A DNA stretch of 40,044 nt from a virus, in IMG/VR virus record IMGVR_UViG_3300023179_000233, positions 1-40,044 of that record. One strand, written 5' to 3'. This document shows positions 28,914 through 38,001 of this stretch, in pieces. Within the stretch, counting starts at the first letter, position 1. Every line of letters begins with the position of its first letter. Under the pieces are notes generated by a model. The model was not told the DNA's origin and searched no databases. It saw only the letters and a program-made list of their open reading frames with translations. The position numbers were made by a program, and so were the translations under genes.

Positions 28914-29912
28914 GTGGCGACAAACCAATCCGGCTGGGGACGAGGTAGTTGGGGGTCGTATGAATGGGGGGTGGGCGTACTCATCACACCAGATACTGGC
29001 GCTCTTGTTGCCGCTGGAGTAGCACCGACTGTATCGCGTAGTAGTGTTATTACGCCAACAACTGGGGCTATTAGTTTAGTAGGTATTGCACCAAGTCCAT
29101 ACATATCTACACCGATAACAACACAAACTGGGGCTGCTAATTTTGCTGGGTTTGCTCCAAATCTATTAATAGATTATCGTGTACAACCAGCGGCAAATGA
29201 TTTAATTTTTGCTGGGGCTGCCCCTTCATTAGCTTCAACCACTAGCCCTAATACTGGGGCGGCGATTTTTGCTGGTAACACTCCACTTGTAGTTACCGGA
29301 ATTGTCATACAACCTGCTAGTGGGGCCGTAAACATAGCAGGTGTAACCCCAGAAGTTCGTTTAGATTTTTTTATTACTCCAGCAAGTAATGGTTTAGTAT
29401 TTACCGGCAATGCGCCGGTACTTGAGCGTAGTCAAATAATTATACCTAATACCGCCGCAGTAGTAGTTGCTGGCGTAGCTCCGTCAATTCTCGATGGGCG
29501 TGTTGCAATTCCAGGAACCGCAAGCCTAACAACAACGGGCGCTGCACCAAGTTTAGCTGCTACGATACAACCAGATACAGGCGCAGTAGCTGTTCAAGGA
29601 TATGCTCCTACATCAAGTACGGGTGAAGTTGTAACACCTACTGGCGGTGCAGTAATAGTAGGATCAGCGCCTAGTGTAGTTGTTAGAGGTGCAGTTGTTA
29701 ACCCCACTACAGGCGCACTTGCTTTGGTTGGGGTTGCCCCAACTATTTCAGTTTCTTTTGTAATTAAACCTGCTTCCGGTGTATTGAATTTTGTGGGTTC
29801 ACAACCTACAATCAACAATCCAAACTGGGTAGTTGTCAATGACGCTCAAACCGCAAACTGGGTATCTATTAATGACGCGCAAACACCCAATTGGGTACCG
29901 GTAGCCGCATAG
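28914..29912 (+). CDS. Fibre-like protein of thirteen PxTGA repeats
   Basis: A 332-residue protein. After a Trp/Gly-rich start (S-G-W-G-R-G-S-W-G), residues about 24-306 consist of 13 units of 20-22 residues, each close to (I/V)-x-P-x-T-G-A-x-x-x-x-G-x-A-P. The C-terminus repeats N-D-A-Q-T-x-N-W-V. The regular beta pattern points to an elongated repeat fibre. GTG start after AAGGTG. Directly precedes the big fibre gene. Confidence 0.78.
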   Translation: MATNQSGWGRGSWGSYEWGVGVLITPDTGALVAAGVAPTVSRSSVITPTTGAISLVGIAPSPYISTPITTQTGAANFAGFAPNLLIDYRVQPAANDLIFAGAAPSLASTTSPNTGAAIFAGNTPLVVTGIVIQPASGAVNIAGVTPEVRLDFFITPASNGLVFTGNAPVLERSQIIIPNTAAVVVAGVAPSILDGRVAIPGTASLTTTGAAPSLAATIQPDTGAVAVQGYAPTSSTGEVVTPTGGAVIVGSAPSVVVRGAVVNPTTGALALVGVAPTISVSFVIKPASGVLNFVGSQPTINNPNWVVVNDAQTANWVSINDAQTPNWVPVAA

Positions 29913-29921
29913 AGGTGAATC

Positions 29922-32387
29922 ATGACCGTAAACCGCACTACACTCCTTGATCTTCCATTACCTGTTACAGGTACTGAAACTACGACTTGGGGCGATATTA
30001 CTAACTATGGGTTGACTGAATATCTTGATATTGCGATTGCTGGGTCGCTAAGTCTTACTACTGATGCTGACGTTAATTTAGCGACAACAGAAGGTAATTC
30101 TTCTGGCACAAATATAACCTCAACAACCGCTCAGTACATGGTGCTTAACTGCACAGGAGCGCGTACATTAACTCGTAATATCAACGCACCTAAGCAAAGC
30201 AAGCTCTACGTTGTTATTAATGCAACCACAGGTGGTTTTAGCGTGGTACTTAGAGGGGGTCCGACATCTCCAACAACAGGTGTAACGGTTACTAACGGCA
30301 CTCAAGTATTGTGTGCATGGAATGGGTCAGATTTTGTTGTGGTAGGTGCTGTCGGTAATGTCACCGCCTCTGGAAACAACGCCTTTACAGGTGCAAATAC
30401 TTTCTACAACGCCACGGGCCAGACTTTTGCGCCAGCTTCAACAAACGATGGGATCATTGTTTTAGGTCGTGCAGGGGGTTCTTCTTCGTATCGTGTGACT
30501 CTATCACCGACAACTTTATCTGCAAGCAGAACTTTAACACTTCCTGATGCTACAGGCACCGTACTTACTACTGCTGCTGCGGTAACAGTGGCGCAAGGCG
30601 GCACAGGCGCAACCACACTCACCGCAAACAACGTCATTTTAGGTAACGGCACTTCAGCCGTTCAGTTTGTAGCGCCGGGGTCTAACGGGAATGTTTTAAC
30701 GTCTAATGGTACGACTTGGACTTCTGCTGCTGCGGGAGCCACCCTATCCGGCCAAACCGACTCTGGCTCACCTTATGAAACCTCACTTGGCTACCAAGCC
30801 GGTAATGTTTCTACGGGCGTAAACAATACGTTTGTGGGGTATCAGGCTGGGTTAGTAAATAGTACGGGAACGAGAAATACGGCGGTTGGTCATAGTAGTC
30901 TTTATACTAATACAACGGGTGCAAATAATGCAGCATTAGGTGATACGGCTCTTTACAGTAACACTTCCGGTGGAAACAACACAGCTATTGGAAAATCCGC
31001 ATTAGCTACTAATACAACAGGAAGTTTTAATATCGCACTTGGTGGTCAAGCATTACAGTTTAATACAACCGCAAATTTTAACACCGCATTAGGTTATAAC
31101 GCTCTTGGCTCAAACACCACCGCATCAAACAACACAGCAGTTGGCTATGGAGCCTTAGATACAAATACGACGGGTTATTACAATTCAGCTGTTGGTGTTG
31201 ATGCGCTTGGGGTTAATACAACTGGTTCGTTTAACGCTGCGTTTGGGGGTTTTGCATTAATTTCAAACACCACCGCAAATTATAACACAGCATTTGGTTA
31301 CGCCTCCCTCTACGCAAATACAACCGGATATGAAAATACCGCAGTTGGTTATCAAGCTTTAGATGCGAACACAACGGGTGTTTATAATGTAGCTGTTGGT
31401 ACTAATGCTCTAGGGGCTAATACGACAGGGCAGTTCAATTCCGCTTTTGGATCGCAGGCATTACAATATAGTGTTACTGGAAGTAGTAACGCTGCGTTTG
31501 GGATGTCCGCATTGAGTTCAAATACAGGTAGTTTTAATTGTGGATTTGGCTCAAACACTTTAAATGCTAATTCAGGAAGCTCGAACTGTGCGTTTGGGTA
31601 TCAATCACTATATCAAAATACTTCAGGAAATACTAATACAGCTTTAGGTGTTACATCGCTTTATGCAAATACTACCGGCTCAAACAATGTTGCGTTAGGT
31701 AATAGCGCCTTATATACAAATACTACGGCATCTTATAATGTAGCTATTGGGCCGCAGTCTCTTAGGCTTAATTCAGTCGGAGAATATAATACGGCTATTG
31801 GTGCTTTTGCTTTATATAGCACAACCGGTAGCAGCAATATCGGAATAGGAAATTCAGCAGGGTTTACATTAACCTCTGGCTCCAACAACATCATTATTGG
31901 TACCAGTGCAAGCGCATCCTCAACCACCGTATCTAACGAAGTAACACTTGGCGACACCAGCATTACAAGCACCCGTCTGCGTGGCATGGTGCAGCTTAAC
32001 GCTGCGATGTTTGAACAGGCTACCGTATCGGCTACAGCAGCAACAGGCACAATTAACTACGACACAAGAACCCAATCGGTTCTGTACTACACAAGCAATG
32101 CAAGCGGTAACTGGACGCTGAATATCCGTGGTGCATCGGGTGTTAGCTTAGACAGCATCATGTCCACAGGGCAATCCATTACGGTAGCTTTCCTAGTCAC
32201 TAACGGTGCAACGGCTTACTATCAATCAGCCTTCCAAGTAGATTCTGCATCAGTCACTCCCAAGTGGCAAGGCGGCACAGCACCTACAGCAGGTAACGCA
32301 AGCTCGATTGATGCTTATGTGATTACCGTGATTAAGACAGGCAGTGCCACGTTCACTGCATTGGCTTCACAGACCAAGTTTGCTTAA
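29922..32387 (+). CDS. Tail fibre with YadA-head-like repeats
   Basis: An 821-residue fibre. N-terminus (1-120) starts L-L-D-L-P-L-P-V-T-G-T-E-T-T-T-W-G-D and is the virion-attachment part. Around 225-285 lie A-Q-G-G-T-G-A-T-T and S-N-G-N-V-L-T-S-N-G-T-T-W, common in phage fibres. Residues about 286-665 are roughly 23 copies of a 17-residue unit like T-A-V-G-Y-x-A-L-x-x-N-T-T-G-x-x-N, a left-handed beta-roll as in trimeric autotransporter (YadA) heads. The C-terminal 150 residues look like a trimerising cap domain. Confidence 0.88.
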   Translation: MTVNRTTLLDLPLPVTGTETTTWGDITNYGLTEYLDIAIAGSLSLTTDADVNLATTEGNSSGTNITSTTAQYMVLNCTGARTLTRNINAPKQSKLYVVINATTGGFSVVLRGGPTSPTTGVTVTNGTQVLCAWNGSDFVVVGAVGNVTASGNNAFTGANTFYNATGQTFAPASTNDGIIVLGRAGGSSSYRVTLSPTTLSASRTLTLPDATGTVLTTAAAVTVAQGGTGATTLTANNVILGNGTSAVQFVAPGSNGNVLTSNGTTWTSAAAGATLSGQTDSGSPYETSLGYQAGNVSTGVNNTFVGYQAGLVNSTGTRNTAVGHSSLYTNTTGANNAALGDTALYSNTSGGNNTAIGKSALATNTTGSFNIALGGQALQFNTTANFNTALGYNALGSNTTASNNTAVGYGALDTNTTGYYNSAVGVDALGVNTTGSFNAAFGGFALISNTTANYNTAFGYASLYANTTGYENTAVGYQALDANTTGVYNVAVGTNALGANTTGQFNSAFGSQALQYSVTGSSNAAFGMSALSSNTGSFNCGFGSNTLNANSGSSNCAFGYQSLYQNTSGNTNTALGVTSLYANTTGSNNVALGNSALYTNTTASYNVAIGPQSLRLNSVGEYNTAIGAFALYSTTGSSNIGIGNSAGFTLTSGSNNIIIGTSASASSTTVSNEVTLGDTSITSTRLRGMVQLNAAMFEQATVSATAATGTINYDTRTQSVLYYTSNASGNWTLNIRGASGVSLDSIMSTGQSITVAFLVTNGATAYYQSAFQVDSASVTPKWQGGTAPTAGNASSIDAYVITVIKTGSATFTALASQTKFA

Positions 32388-32398
32388 GGGGTAATGAG

Positions 32399-33742
32399 AT
32401 GCCTTTGCTCGGAACAAGGGGTGCTGCGTCTGCTAAGGGTTTTGGATTTACTAATTTGGTAAGTCTCGGTGGTCCGCATTGGTTTATGACACAAAATAGA
32501 GGAACTAGCAATTATTTGCAGGTTGATGTCAGTGGTCTGACTGTAGACTCGGCATTTAATGTTTATACGAATGGTTTCTCAATGCCTTCTAGTAATCTCC
32601 AAGCTTTTCAGATTTTCAAAATCGATAAAACAGGAACGGTTCAATGGCAAAGAAACCTATCTGCTTCAAGTACTACATATGTAGCACAAGGAAATGATAT
32701 TACGTTTGATTCTTCTGGAAATCTTTATTTGACTGGTATTAGTGAAGTAACTGGCTCCGGCAGTTATTTTCTTACGTTGGTAAAATATGATAACTCTGGC
32801 ACTCTTTTATTTCAAAGGCAATACAACTGGGGACTTGAGTACGGATATTCTGGTAAAGTTAGGGTAGACAGTTCAGGAAATATCTATGTAGTGTCTAAAT
32901 CAAATAACCTCGGCGGCACTATTAAAATACAAAAATTTGATAGCTCTTTAGTAAAACAATGGGAGCGATCATACAATGATACTTTTTCACCGACAATAAA
33001 TGCGGGGGGGTTTTCTTTAGCCTCGTCTGGAAATCTTTATATATCTGGGTCTGGTGTTGCAGCTCCAACATACACTAATTACCCTGTTCTTTTGAAATAT
33101 AATAGCTCTGGTGTTTTGCAATGGCAAAGAAATCTTACTGGAGCGTCTAACAGTACTTATTTTACCACAGGTAATGCCGTAGACAGTTCCGAAAATGTAT
33201 ACGTTTGCGGCCAGATCAATAATGGTAGTAGTGCTAATATACTAATAGCTAAATATAATTCTAGCGGAACTTTGCAATGGCAGCGTCAGTTAGCCGGGGC
33301 CAGCACCAGCGAGGCGCAAGGACTAGCATTAGATTCCTCTGGCAATGTGTATGTTGCAGGCACATCAAGTTCCACGGGTGTTGTTGTTAAATATAACAGT
33401 TCAGGAACAATTCAATGGCAAAGAAATATCGGCAACAGTAGCGGTGTGCTTGGAGGAGCTATGTTTGTTGATGCAAACGGGGATATTTACCCATCATACT
33501 TAATCTATACAGGAGCTTACACACCATTAATTAGTAAGCTCCCAAGCGACGGTTCAAAAACTGGAACATACACCGTCGGCTCTCAAACAATAACTTATGC
33601 GGCTTCCTCGTTAACAGGTTCTACCCCTTCTCTCACAGAGACAACTCCAACTTTAACTGATGCTTCGTCTTCCAGCACAGTTGTAACTACGACGCTTACA
33701 AGCGGGACCACATCTTATACTACGAGTTTAGGGACGGTATAA
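32399..33742 (+). CDS. Seven-bladed beta-propeller tail protein (SBBP-type repeats)
   Basis: A 447-residue protein. Seven repeats of about 45-50 residues carry D-S-S-G-N-(V/L/I)-Y-(V/L)-x-G and K-Y-N-S-S-G-x-x-Q-W-Q-R-N, typical of SBBP beta-propellers. A low-complexity Ser/Thr tail (about 395-447) follows. It sits between the fibre gene and a chaperone-like gene, so it is probably a receptor-binding or fibre-tip protein. Start follows AAGGGGTAATGAG. Confidence 0.8.
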   Translation: MPLLGTRGAASAKGFGFTNLVSLGGPHWFMTQNRGTSNYLQVDVSGLTVDSAFNVYTNGFSMPSSNLQAFQIFKIDKTGTVQWQRNLSASSTTYVAQGNDITFDSSGNLYLTGISEVTGSGSYFLTLVKYDNSGTLLFQRQYNWGLEYGYSGKVRVDSSGNIYVVSKSNNLGGTIKIQKFDSSLVKQWERSYNDTFSPTINAGGFSLASSGNLYISGSGVAAPTYTNYPVLLKYNSSGVLQWQRNLTGASNSTYFTTGNAVDSSENVYVCGQINNGSSANILIAKYNSSGTLQWQRQLAGASTSEAQGLALDSSGNVYVAGTSSSTGVVVKYNSSGTIQWQRNIGNSSGVLGGAMFVDANGDIYPSYLIYTGAYTPLISKLPSDGSKTGTYTVGSQTITYAASSLTGSTPSLTETTPTLTDASSSSTVVTTTLTSGTTSYTTSLGTV

Positions 33743-33744
33743 AT

Positions 33745-34137
33745 ATGAGCGCATACATTAAACTTTCTACAATGGAATATCCACGTCATATAGGTGATAT
33801 TCAAATTGATCCTTCTGGAGAAAATGACTACGCAAAAGTAGAGTGGGTGGACCCTCCGTCATTTAATCGTGATATTGAATATCTTATTGAGGATCTGCCT
33901 ATTAAAACGGAAGAAGGCTGGCTTATGAGATGGTCAGTCATAAAATTTCCTTTTGAAATGCTTGCCGAAAAAATCAGGAGAGACCGCACTCAAAGGCTCA
34001 AGGATTCCGACTGGACGCAAGTAGCTGACGCACCTGTAAATCAAGCCGCATGGGCTACCTACCGACAAGCCCTGCGTGACGTACCCACCCAAGCGGGATT
34101 CCCTTGGGATATTCAATGGCCTACTAAACCGGAGTAA
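33745..34137 (+). CDS. Tail fibre assembly/chaperone-like protein
   Basis: A 130-residue protein whose C-terminus has R-D-R-T-Q-R-L-K-D-S-D-W-T-Q, A-W-A-T-Y-R-Q-A-L-R-D-V-P and G-F-P-W-D-I-Q-W-P. This set is shared by small proteins encoded after phage fibre genes, including tail assembly chaperone-type proteins. Starts 2 bases after the propeller gene stop. Probably assists folding or attachment of the neighbouring fibre. Confidence 0.8.
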   Translation: MSAYIKLSTMEYPRHIGDIQIDPSGENDYAKVEWVDPPSFNRDIEYLIEDLPIKTEEGWLMRWSVIKFPFEMLAEKIRRDRTQRLKDSDWTQVADAPVNQAAWATYRQALRDVPTQAGFPWDIQWPTKPE

Positions 34138-34140
34138 ATA

Positions 34141-34380
34141 ATGGAAAACCAAACACCAGAGCAAATTGCACAGCACTACAAGGCTATGCTGGATTCAGTC
34201 AATCTCATTAACGATGTGATTGCTGGCACTCAAATGCAGAACGAATCAACTGCTGAAAAGAAAGCATGTGTAAAGCGTAACGTAGAGCATCTTGAGATTA
34301 TGTTAGCCAAGGACTTTTGGACTAACGAGAACATGGCGTCTTCCAATGCCGCAGTTACTGCGGGTAAAGCGTATATGTAA
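34141..34380 (+). CDS. Small helical protein of the fibre/lysis block
   Basis: A 79-residue protein, mostly helix, with V-K-R-N-V-E-H-L-E-I-M-L-A-K and D-F-W-T-N-E-N. Similar short proteins accompany fibre-assembly genes in other phages. Its stop is adjacent to the next ATG (34381). Function unknown. Confidence 0.72.
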   Translation: MENQTPEQIAQHYKAMLDSVNLINDVIAGTQMQNESTAEKKACVKRNVEHLEIMLAKDFWTNENMASSNAAVTAGKAYM

Positions 34381-34866
34381 ATGTTTGATCTTCTGTCAGG
34401 CGGTCTCCTTGGCTCCATCTTTGGTGGGTTGTTCAGGCTCGCGCCTGAGATCCTAAAATTCTTAGATAAAGCCAATGAGCGCAAACATGAACTGTCCATG
34501 TTCCAACTCCAGACCGACCTTGAAAAACTCAGGGGCGAATTTAGAGTGGAGGAAAAATATGTTGATTACTCTATTCAGCAACTGGACACCATTAAATCGG
34601 CCTTTCAAGAGCAGGCTGAAACGGCTAAATCTGCGGGTTGGTTTGTTTCTGCTATCTCTGCCTTGGTTCGGCCCGGTATTACTTGGGCTTTGTTCTTCAT
34701 GTACGCGGCAGTCAAGGCGGCTGCGCTTGTTATCGCGTTTCAGACAGGTGCAAACTGGGTTGATGTCGTGACCAAGGTTTGGGATGAAGATGATTTTGGG
34801 GTGTTTACAATGTGCCTCACATTCTGGTTTGTTGGTCGCAGCATAGAAAAATACCAAAAGTCGTGA
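34381..34866 (+). CDS. Holin-like membrane protein (GTA holin 3TM-like)
   Basis: A 161-residue protein. After a Gly/Leu-rich start that may be a first membrane helix, there is a charged coiled coil (about 30-75) and then hydrophobic helices: S-A-I-S-A-L-V-R-P-G-I-T-W-A-L-F-F-M-Y-A and D-F-G-V-F-T-M-C-L-T-F-W-F. The R-P-G-I-T-W motif and coiled coil resemble the gene-transfer-agent 3-TM holin family. It overlaps the endolysin by GTGA. It would permeabilise the inner membrane for lysis. Confidence 0.8.
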   Translation: MFDLLSGGLLGSIFGGLFRLAPEILKFLDKANERKHELSMFQLQTDLEKLRGEFRVEEKYVDYSIQQLDTIKSAFQEQAETAKSAGWFVSAISALVRPGITWALFFMYAAVKAAALVIAFQTGANWVDVVTKVWDEDDFGVFTMCLTFWFVGRSIEKYQKS

Positions 34867-35333
34867 ATGAAGAGGCAAAAGCGATAGCAAGAGATGTACT
34901 CATCAAGCCCTTTGAAGGGCTAGCTAAACGTCTGCCTGATGGAACCGTAACCTCTTATCCCGACCCCGGAACCAAGGGGCATCCGTGGACTATTGGTTGG
35001 GGAGCTACCGGCCCTGATGTTCAGCCAGGAACTATTTGGACTATGCAACAGTGTGAAGATGCCCTAGATCATCACATTAATTACTTTTATGTAGGACTTT
35101 GCAAACTTAGTCCAACGCTTTCAAAAGCTTCCCCGCGACGCATTGCTGCAGCAACAAGCTGGGCGTACAATTGTGGGTTAAGAAATTACAGGATTTCCAC
35201 GTTCAAAAAACGTATTGATGCGGGGGATTGGGATGGTGCAGCCGATCAATGTTTATTGTGGAATAAAGCTGCTGGAAGAGTTCTCCCCGGACTTACCCGC
35301 CGCCGTGCGGCAGAAGCTGCCATGATGAGGTGA
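34863..35333 (+). CDS. Endolysin, GH24 lysozyme (muramidase)
   Basis: A 156-residue lysozyme of the T4/P22 type. Catalytic Glu18 lies in I-K-P-F-E-G-L; D34 in Y-P-D-P-G and T43 in W-T-I-G-W-G complete the Glu-Asp-Thr triad. A-T-S-W-A-Y-N-C-G and the final G-L-T-R-R-R-A-A-E are family blocks. I use the GTG at 34863, which overlaps the holin stop as GTGA, since an earlier GTG (34812) would be inside the holin gene. There is no signal peptide, so it depends on the holin. No Rz/Rz1 pair was seen. Confidence 0.94.
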   Translation: MNEEAKAIARDVLIKPFEGLAKRLPDGTVTSYPDPGTKGHPWTIGWGATGPDVQPGTIWTMQQCEDALDHHINYFYVGLCKLSPTLSKASPRRIAAATSWAYNCGLRNYRISTFKKRIDAGDWDGAADQCLLWNKAAGRVLPGLTRRRAAEAAMMR

Positions 35334-35336
35334 TTA

Positions 35337-37220
35337 ATGCCGTTCCTCAAGCTCAATTTTCGCCCAGGGGTTAACAGGGACCAGACTAGCTATTCAGGTG
35401 AAGGTGGCTGGTATGAGTGCGACAAAATCCGGTTTTTCTCAGGCTACCCACAAAAAATAGGTGGATGGATTAAATATACGCCGACAGCATTCGTTGGGGT
35501 ATGCAGACAACTTTGGAATTGGATTACCTCTCAAAGTGATAACCTGCTTGCGTTAGGCACCGATAAAAAAGTCTACATCGAGACAGGTGGTGTCTACTAC
35601 GACATCACACCACTTAGGACAACGCTTACATCTCCGGCTACAGATAACTGCATTAGTACAACTAATACTTCAAAAACGGTTACTTTTACCGTGGTTAACC
35701 ACGGATGCCAAACAGGAGATTACGTCACGATTTCCGGGGTTACGGGCAACCCAGGGGGCATACCAAACGCTGAGATTAACGCCGAGCATGTAGTCACGGT
35801 GCTTACCTCTAGCACTTTTACGATTACTGTTACCACTGCGGCTACGTCTACTACGTCTTCTCAAGGCGGTACGGCTATATCAATCGCCTGCCAAATAAGC
35901 CCCGGATATAGAAGCACGACGTTTGGCTATGGCTGGGGTACAAGTGCTTGGGGTGGGGGTCCTTGGGGTCTAGCTGGTTCAACGCCTGTTGTATTACTTC
36001 AGCGTGATTGGTGGTTTGACAACTTCGATAACGACCTCGTAATGAACATCCGAAAGGGTGCTATTTACTACTGGGAGCGGGGTACGCTCACCAGTCCAGC
36101 AACAGCTTTAGCTAATCGTGCTGTATTGCTGTCCTCACTTACCGGCGCACAAAATGTGCCAAATGTTGCTATGCAGGTGCTTGTATCTCAGAACGATAAG
36201 CACTTACTTGCGTTTGGCTGTCAGCCTTATGGTGGTTTGTCTACCGACTACGACCCCCTACTTATTCGTTGGGCTAACCAAGATGAACCTCAAAACTGGA
36301 GACCTTCGTCGCTTACATCGGCTGGGTTTTTGAGAGTATCCAGAGGTTCTGAAATTATTCGGGCTTTGGCAACACGCCAAGAGATCTTGGTATGGACTAA
36401 CTCTAGTATGTATTCGCTACAGTATCTTGGTACAACGGATGTCTTTGGTATCCAGGAATTAGCCGATAACATCTCTATTATTGGGCCGCGAGCAGTAGCT
36501 ACGGCTAATAACGTCGCTTATTGGATGGGGCAGGATAAGTTCTATGTCTACTCCGGTCAGGTGCAAACGCTGCCGTGTACCCTACGTCAGCATGTATTTA
36601 AGAACATAAACTTTAACCAAACCGACCAGATTGTATGCGGGACTAACGAAGGCTATACAGAGATCTGGTGGTTCTACCCAAGTGCTAATTCAGAGTGGAA
36701 TGACAGCTACGTTATCTTTAACCATCTTGAAGGGGCTTGGTATTATGGGACTATTGTACGTACAGCATGGCTAGACACTGCGCTCAGAGGTAACCCTTTT
36801 GCTTGCCAAACACTGGAAGCCGACGCTGATGGGTATACGCTTGAGCATGAAGTTAGTGTGAATGATGACGGCGCTCCTATGGTGTCCTACCTTCAATCTG
36901 CCGATTTTGACCTTGGAGACGGCGAGCAGTTTATGCTGACTAGAAGGCTGCTACCGGACTTTAACTTCACCGAATCAACAGCCCAAGACCCAACGGTGAC
37001 GCTAACAATGCGTCCTAAGAGGTTTTCAGGAAGTGCCTATACGAACACGGCATCGGACACTCAAAATGTAGTCGAGGCTTCAGTAGGTACGTACACGGAG
37101 CAGGTGTTTATCCGTGCTCGTGGTAGGCAAATGGCGCTAAAAGTAGCGTCTGAAGATCTTGATGTGCAGTGGCAGTTGGGTTCGCTTCGTCTCGATGTCC
37201 GACCAGACGGTAAGAGATAA
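35337..37220 (+). CDS. Large tail/stabilisation protein (P22 gp10-like role)
   Basis: A 627-residue beta-rich protein. It starts P-F-L-K-L-N-F-R-P-G-V-N-R-D and has G-G-W-Y-E-C-D-K-I-R-F near 24 and P-Q-K-I-G-G-W near 38, a start conserved in uncultured podovirus-like phages. A segment V-V-N-H-G-C-Q-T-G-D-Y-V-T-I-S near 117 looks like an inserted small beta domain. The C-terminal half has many Trp/Tyr beta strands. Probably a tail hub/packaged-DNA stabilisation protein; assignment by position and start, not by alignment. Confidence 0.72.
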   Translation: MPFLKLNFRPGVNRDQTSYSGEGGWYECDKIRFFSGYPQKIGGWIKYTPTAFVGVCRQLWNWITSQSDNLLALGTDKKVYIETGGVYYDITPLRTTLTSPATDNCISTTNTSKTVTFTVVNHGCQTGDYVTISGVTGNPGGIPNAEINAEHVVTVLTSSTFTITVTTAATSTTSSQGGTAISIACQISPGYRSTTFGYGWGTSAWGGGPWGLAGSTPVVLLQRDWWFDNFDNDLVMNIRKGAIYYWERGTLTSPATALANRAVLLSSLTGAQNVPNVAMQVLVSQNDKHLLAFGCQPYGGLSTDYDPLLIRWANQDEPQNWRPSSLTSAGFLRVSRGSEIIRALATRQEILVWTNSSMYSLQYLGTTDVFGIQELADNISIIGPRAVATANNVAYWMGQDKFYVYSGQVQTLPCTLRQHVFKNINFNQTDQIVCGTNEGYTEIWWFYPSANSEWNDSYVIFNHLEGAWYYGTIVRTAWLDTALRGNPFACQTLEADADGYTLEHEVSVNDDGAPMVSYLQSADFDLGDGEQFMLTRRLLPDFNFTESTAQDPTVTLTMRPKRFSGSAYTNTASDTQNVVEASVGTYTEQVFIRARGRQMALKVASEDLDVQWQLGSLRLDVRPDGKR

Positions 37221-37222
37221 CG

Positions 37223-37993
37223 ATGGCACTTGTTGGGTTTAGAGCACCTGCCCTGCCGTTGCCGCCTCCCCAGTATGATGTTAGGCAACAAAATGAGTTG
37301 TTACGTGCGCTTCGTCTGTATTTTAACCGTTTAGATTCGCTTTCGCCTAATGAGTCCCAGTCTTATAAAGCCAATTCATTTATTGGGGGTACGTTCAAAG
37401 GTACAGGTATAGAGGGAACTTCCATATCTGGGTTTGGTAATGGGCTTGAACTCCCGTATGCCATGTTGATGTCAAATGCAGATCAAACAAATGCTGGCAC
37501 AACTTCTGAAAATCTTTTGACCTACAACCAAGTTGTGCTCAATAACGGTGTGCGGGTACTAAATAACAGCCAGATACACTTCACGTATCCTGGACAGTAC
37601 CTAGTGACGTTCACACTTCAAGTGACTAATCGGGGTAACAGTCCTGCTGAATTTGAGGTTTGGGCTAAAAATACTGGGACTAACTACCCACTAAGTAATA
37701 CAAGGTTTGATTTACCCCAGAGAAAAAGCGGTACGATTTGGTCTCATATTGTCCCTGCAATAACTGGCATCTTTACCGTCAATGACAATGAATACCTAGA
37801 GATAGCTTGGTGGTCTGATAGCGTAAACGTTTATATTGAACATTACGCGGCAGGGACTAGCCCAACTAGGCCAGAAATACCTTCGGTCATACTAACTGTG
37901 TCTTGGGTGTCTGCCCTTCCCGCTCGTTTTGCGGTACCATTTACAGGTGCGGCTACATTTGCTGGCTCTGCGCCTACCGTTACTATAGCGTGA
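37223..37993 (+). CDS. Virion protein with jelly-roll-like core and PFTGA tail
   Basis: A 256-residue protein. Pro-rich N-terminus and a helix (Q-N-E-L-L-R-A-L-R-L-Y-F-N-R-L), then a beta domain with T-Y-P-G-Q-Y-L-V-T-F-T-L-Q-V near residue 125, like C1q/TNF-type jelly rolls in phage structural proteins. Its last residues, P-F-T-G-A-A-T-F-A-G-S-A-P-T-V, repeat the unit of the 28914 protein. Start 2 bases after the previous stop. Confidence 0.72.
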   Translation: MALVGFRAPALPLPPPQYDVRQQNELLRALRLYFNRLDSLSPNESQSYKANSFIGGTFKGTGIEGTSISGFGNGLELPYAMLMSNADQTNAGTTSENLLTYNQVVLNNGVRVLNNSQIHFTYPGQYLVTFTLQVTNRGNSPAEFEVWAKNTGTNYPLSNTRFDLPQRKSGTIWSHIVPAITGIFTVNDNEYLEIAWWSDSVNVYIEHYAAGTSPTRPEIPSVILTVSWVSALPARFAVPFTGAATFAGSAPTVTIA

Positions 37994-38001
37994 GATAAAT
38001 T

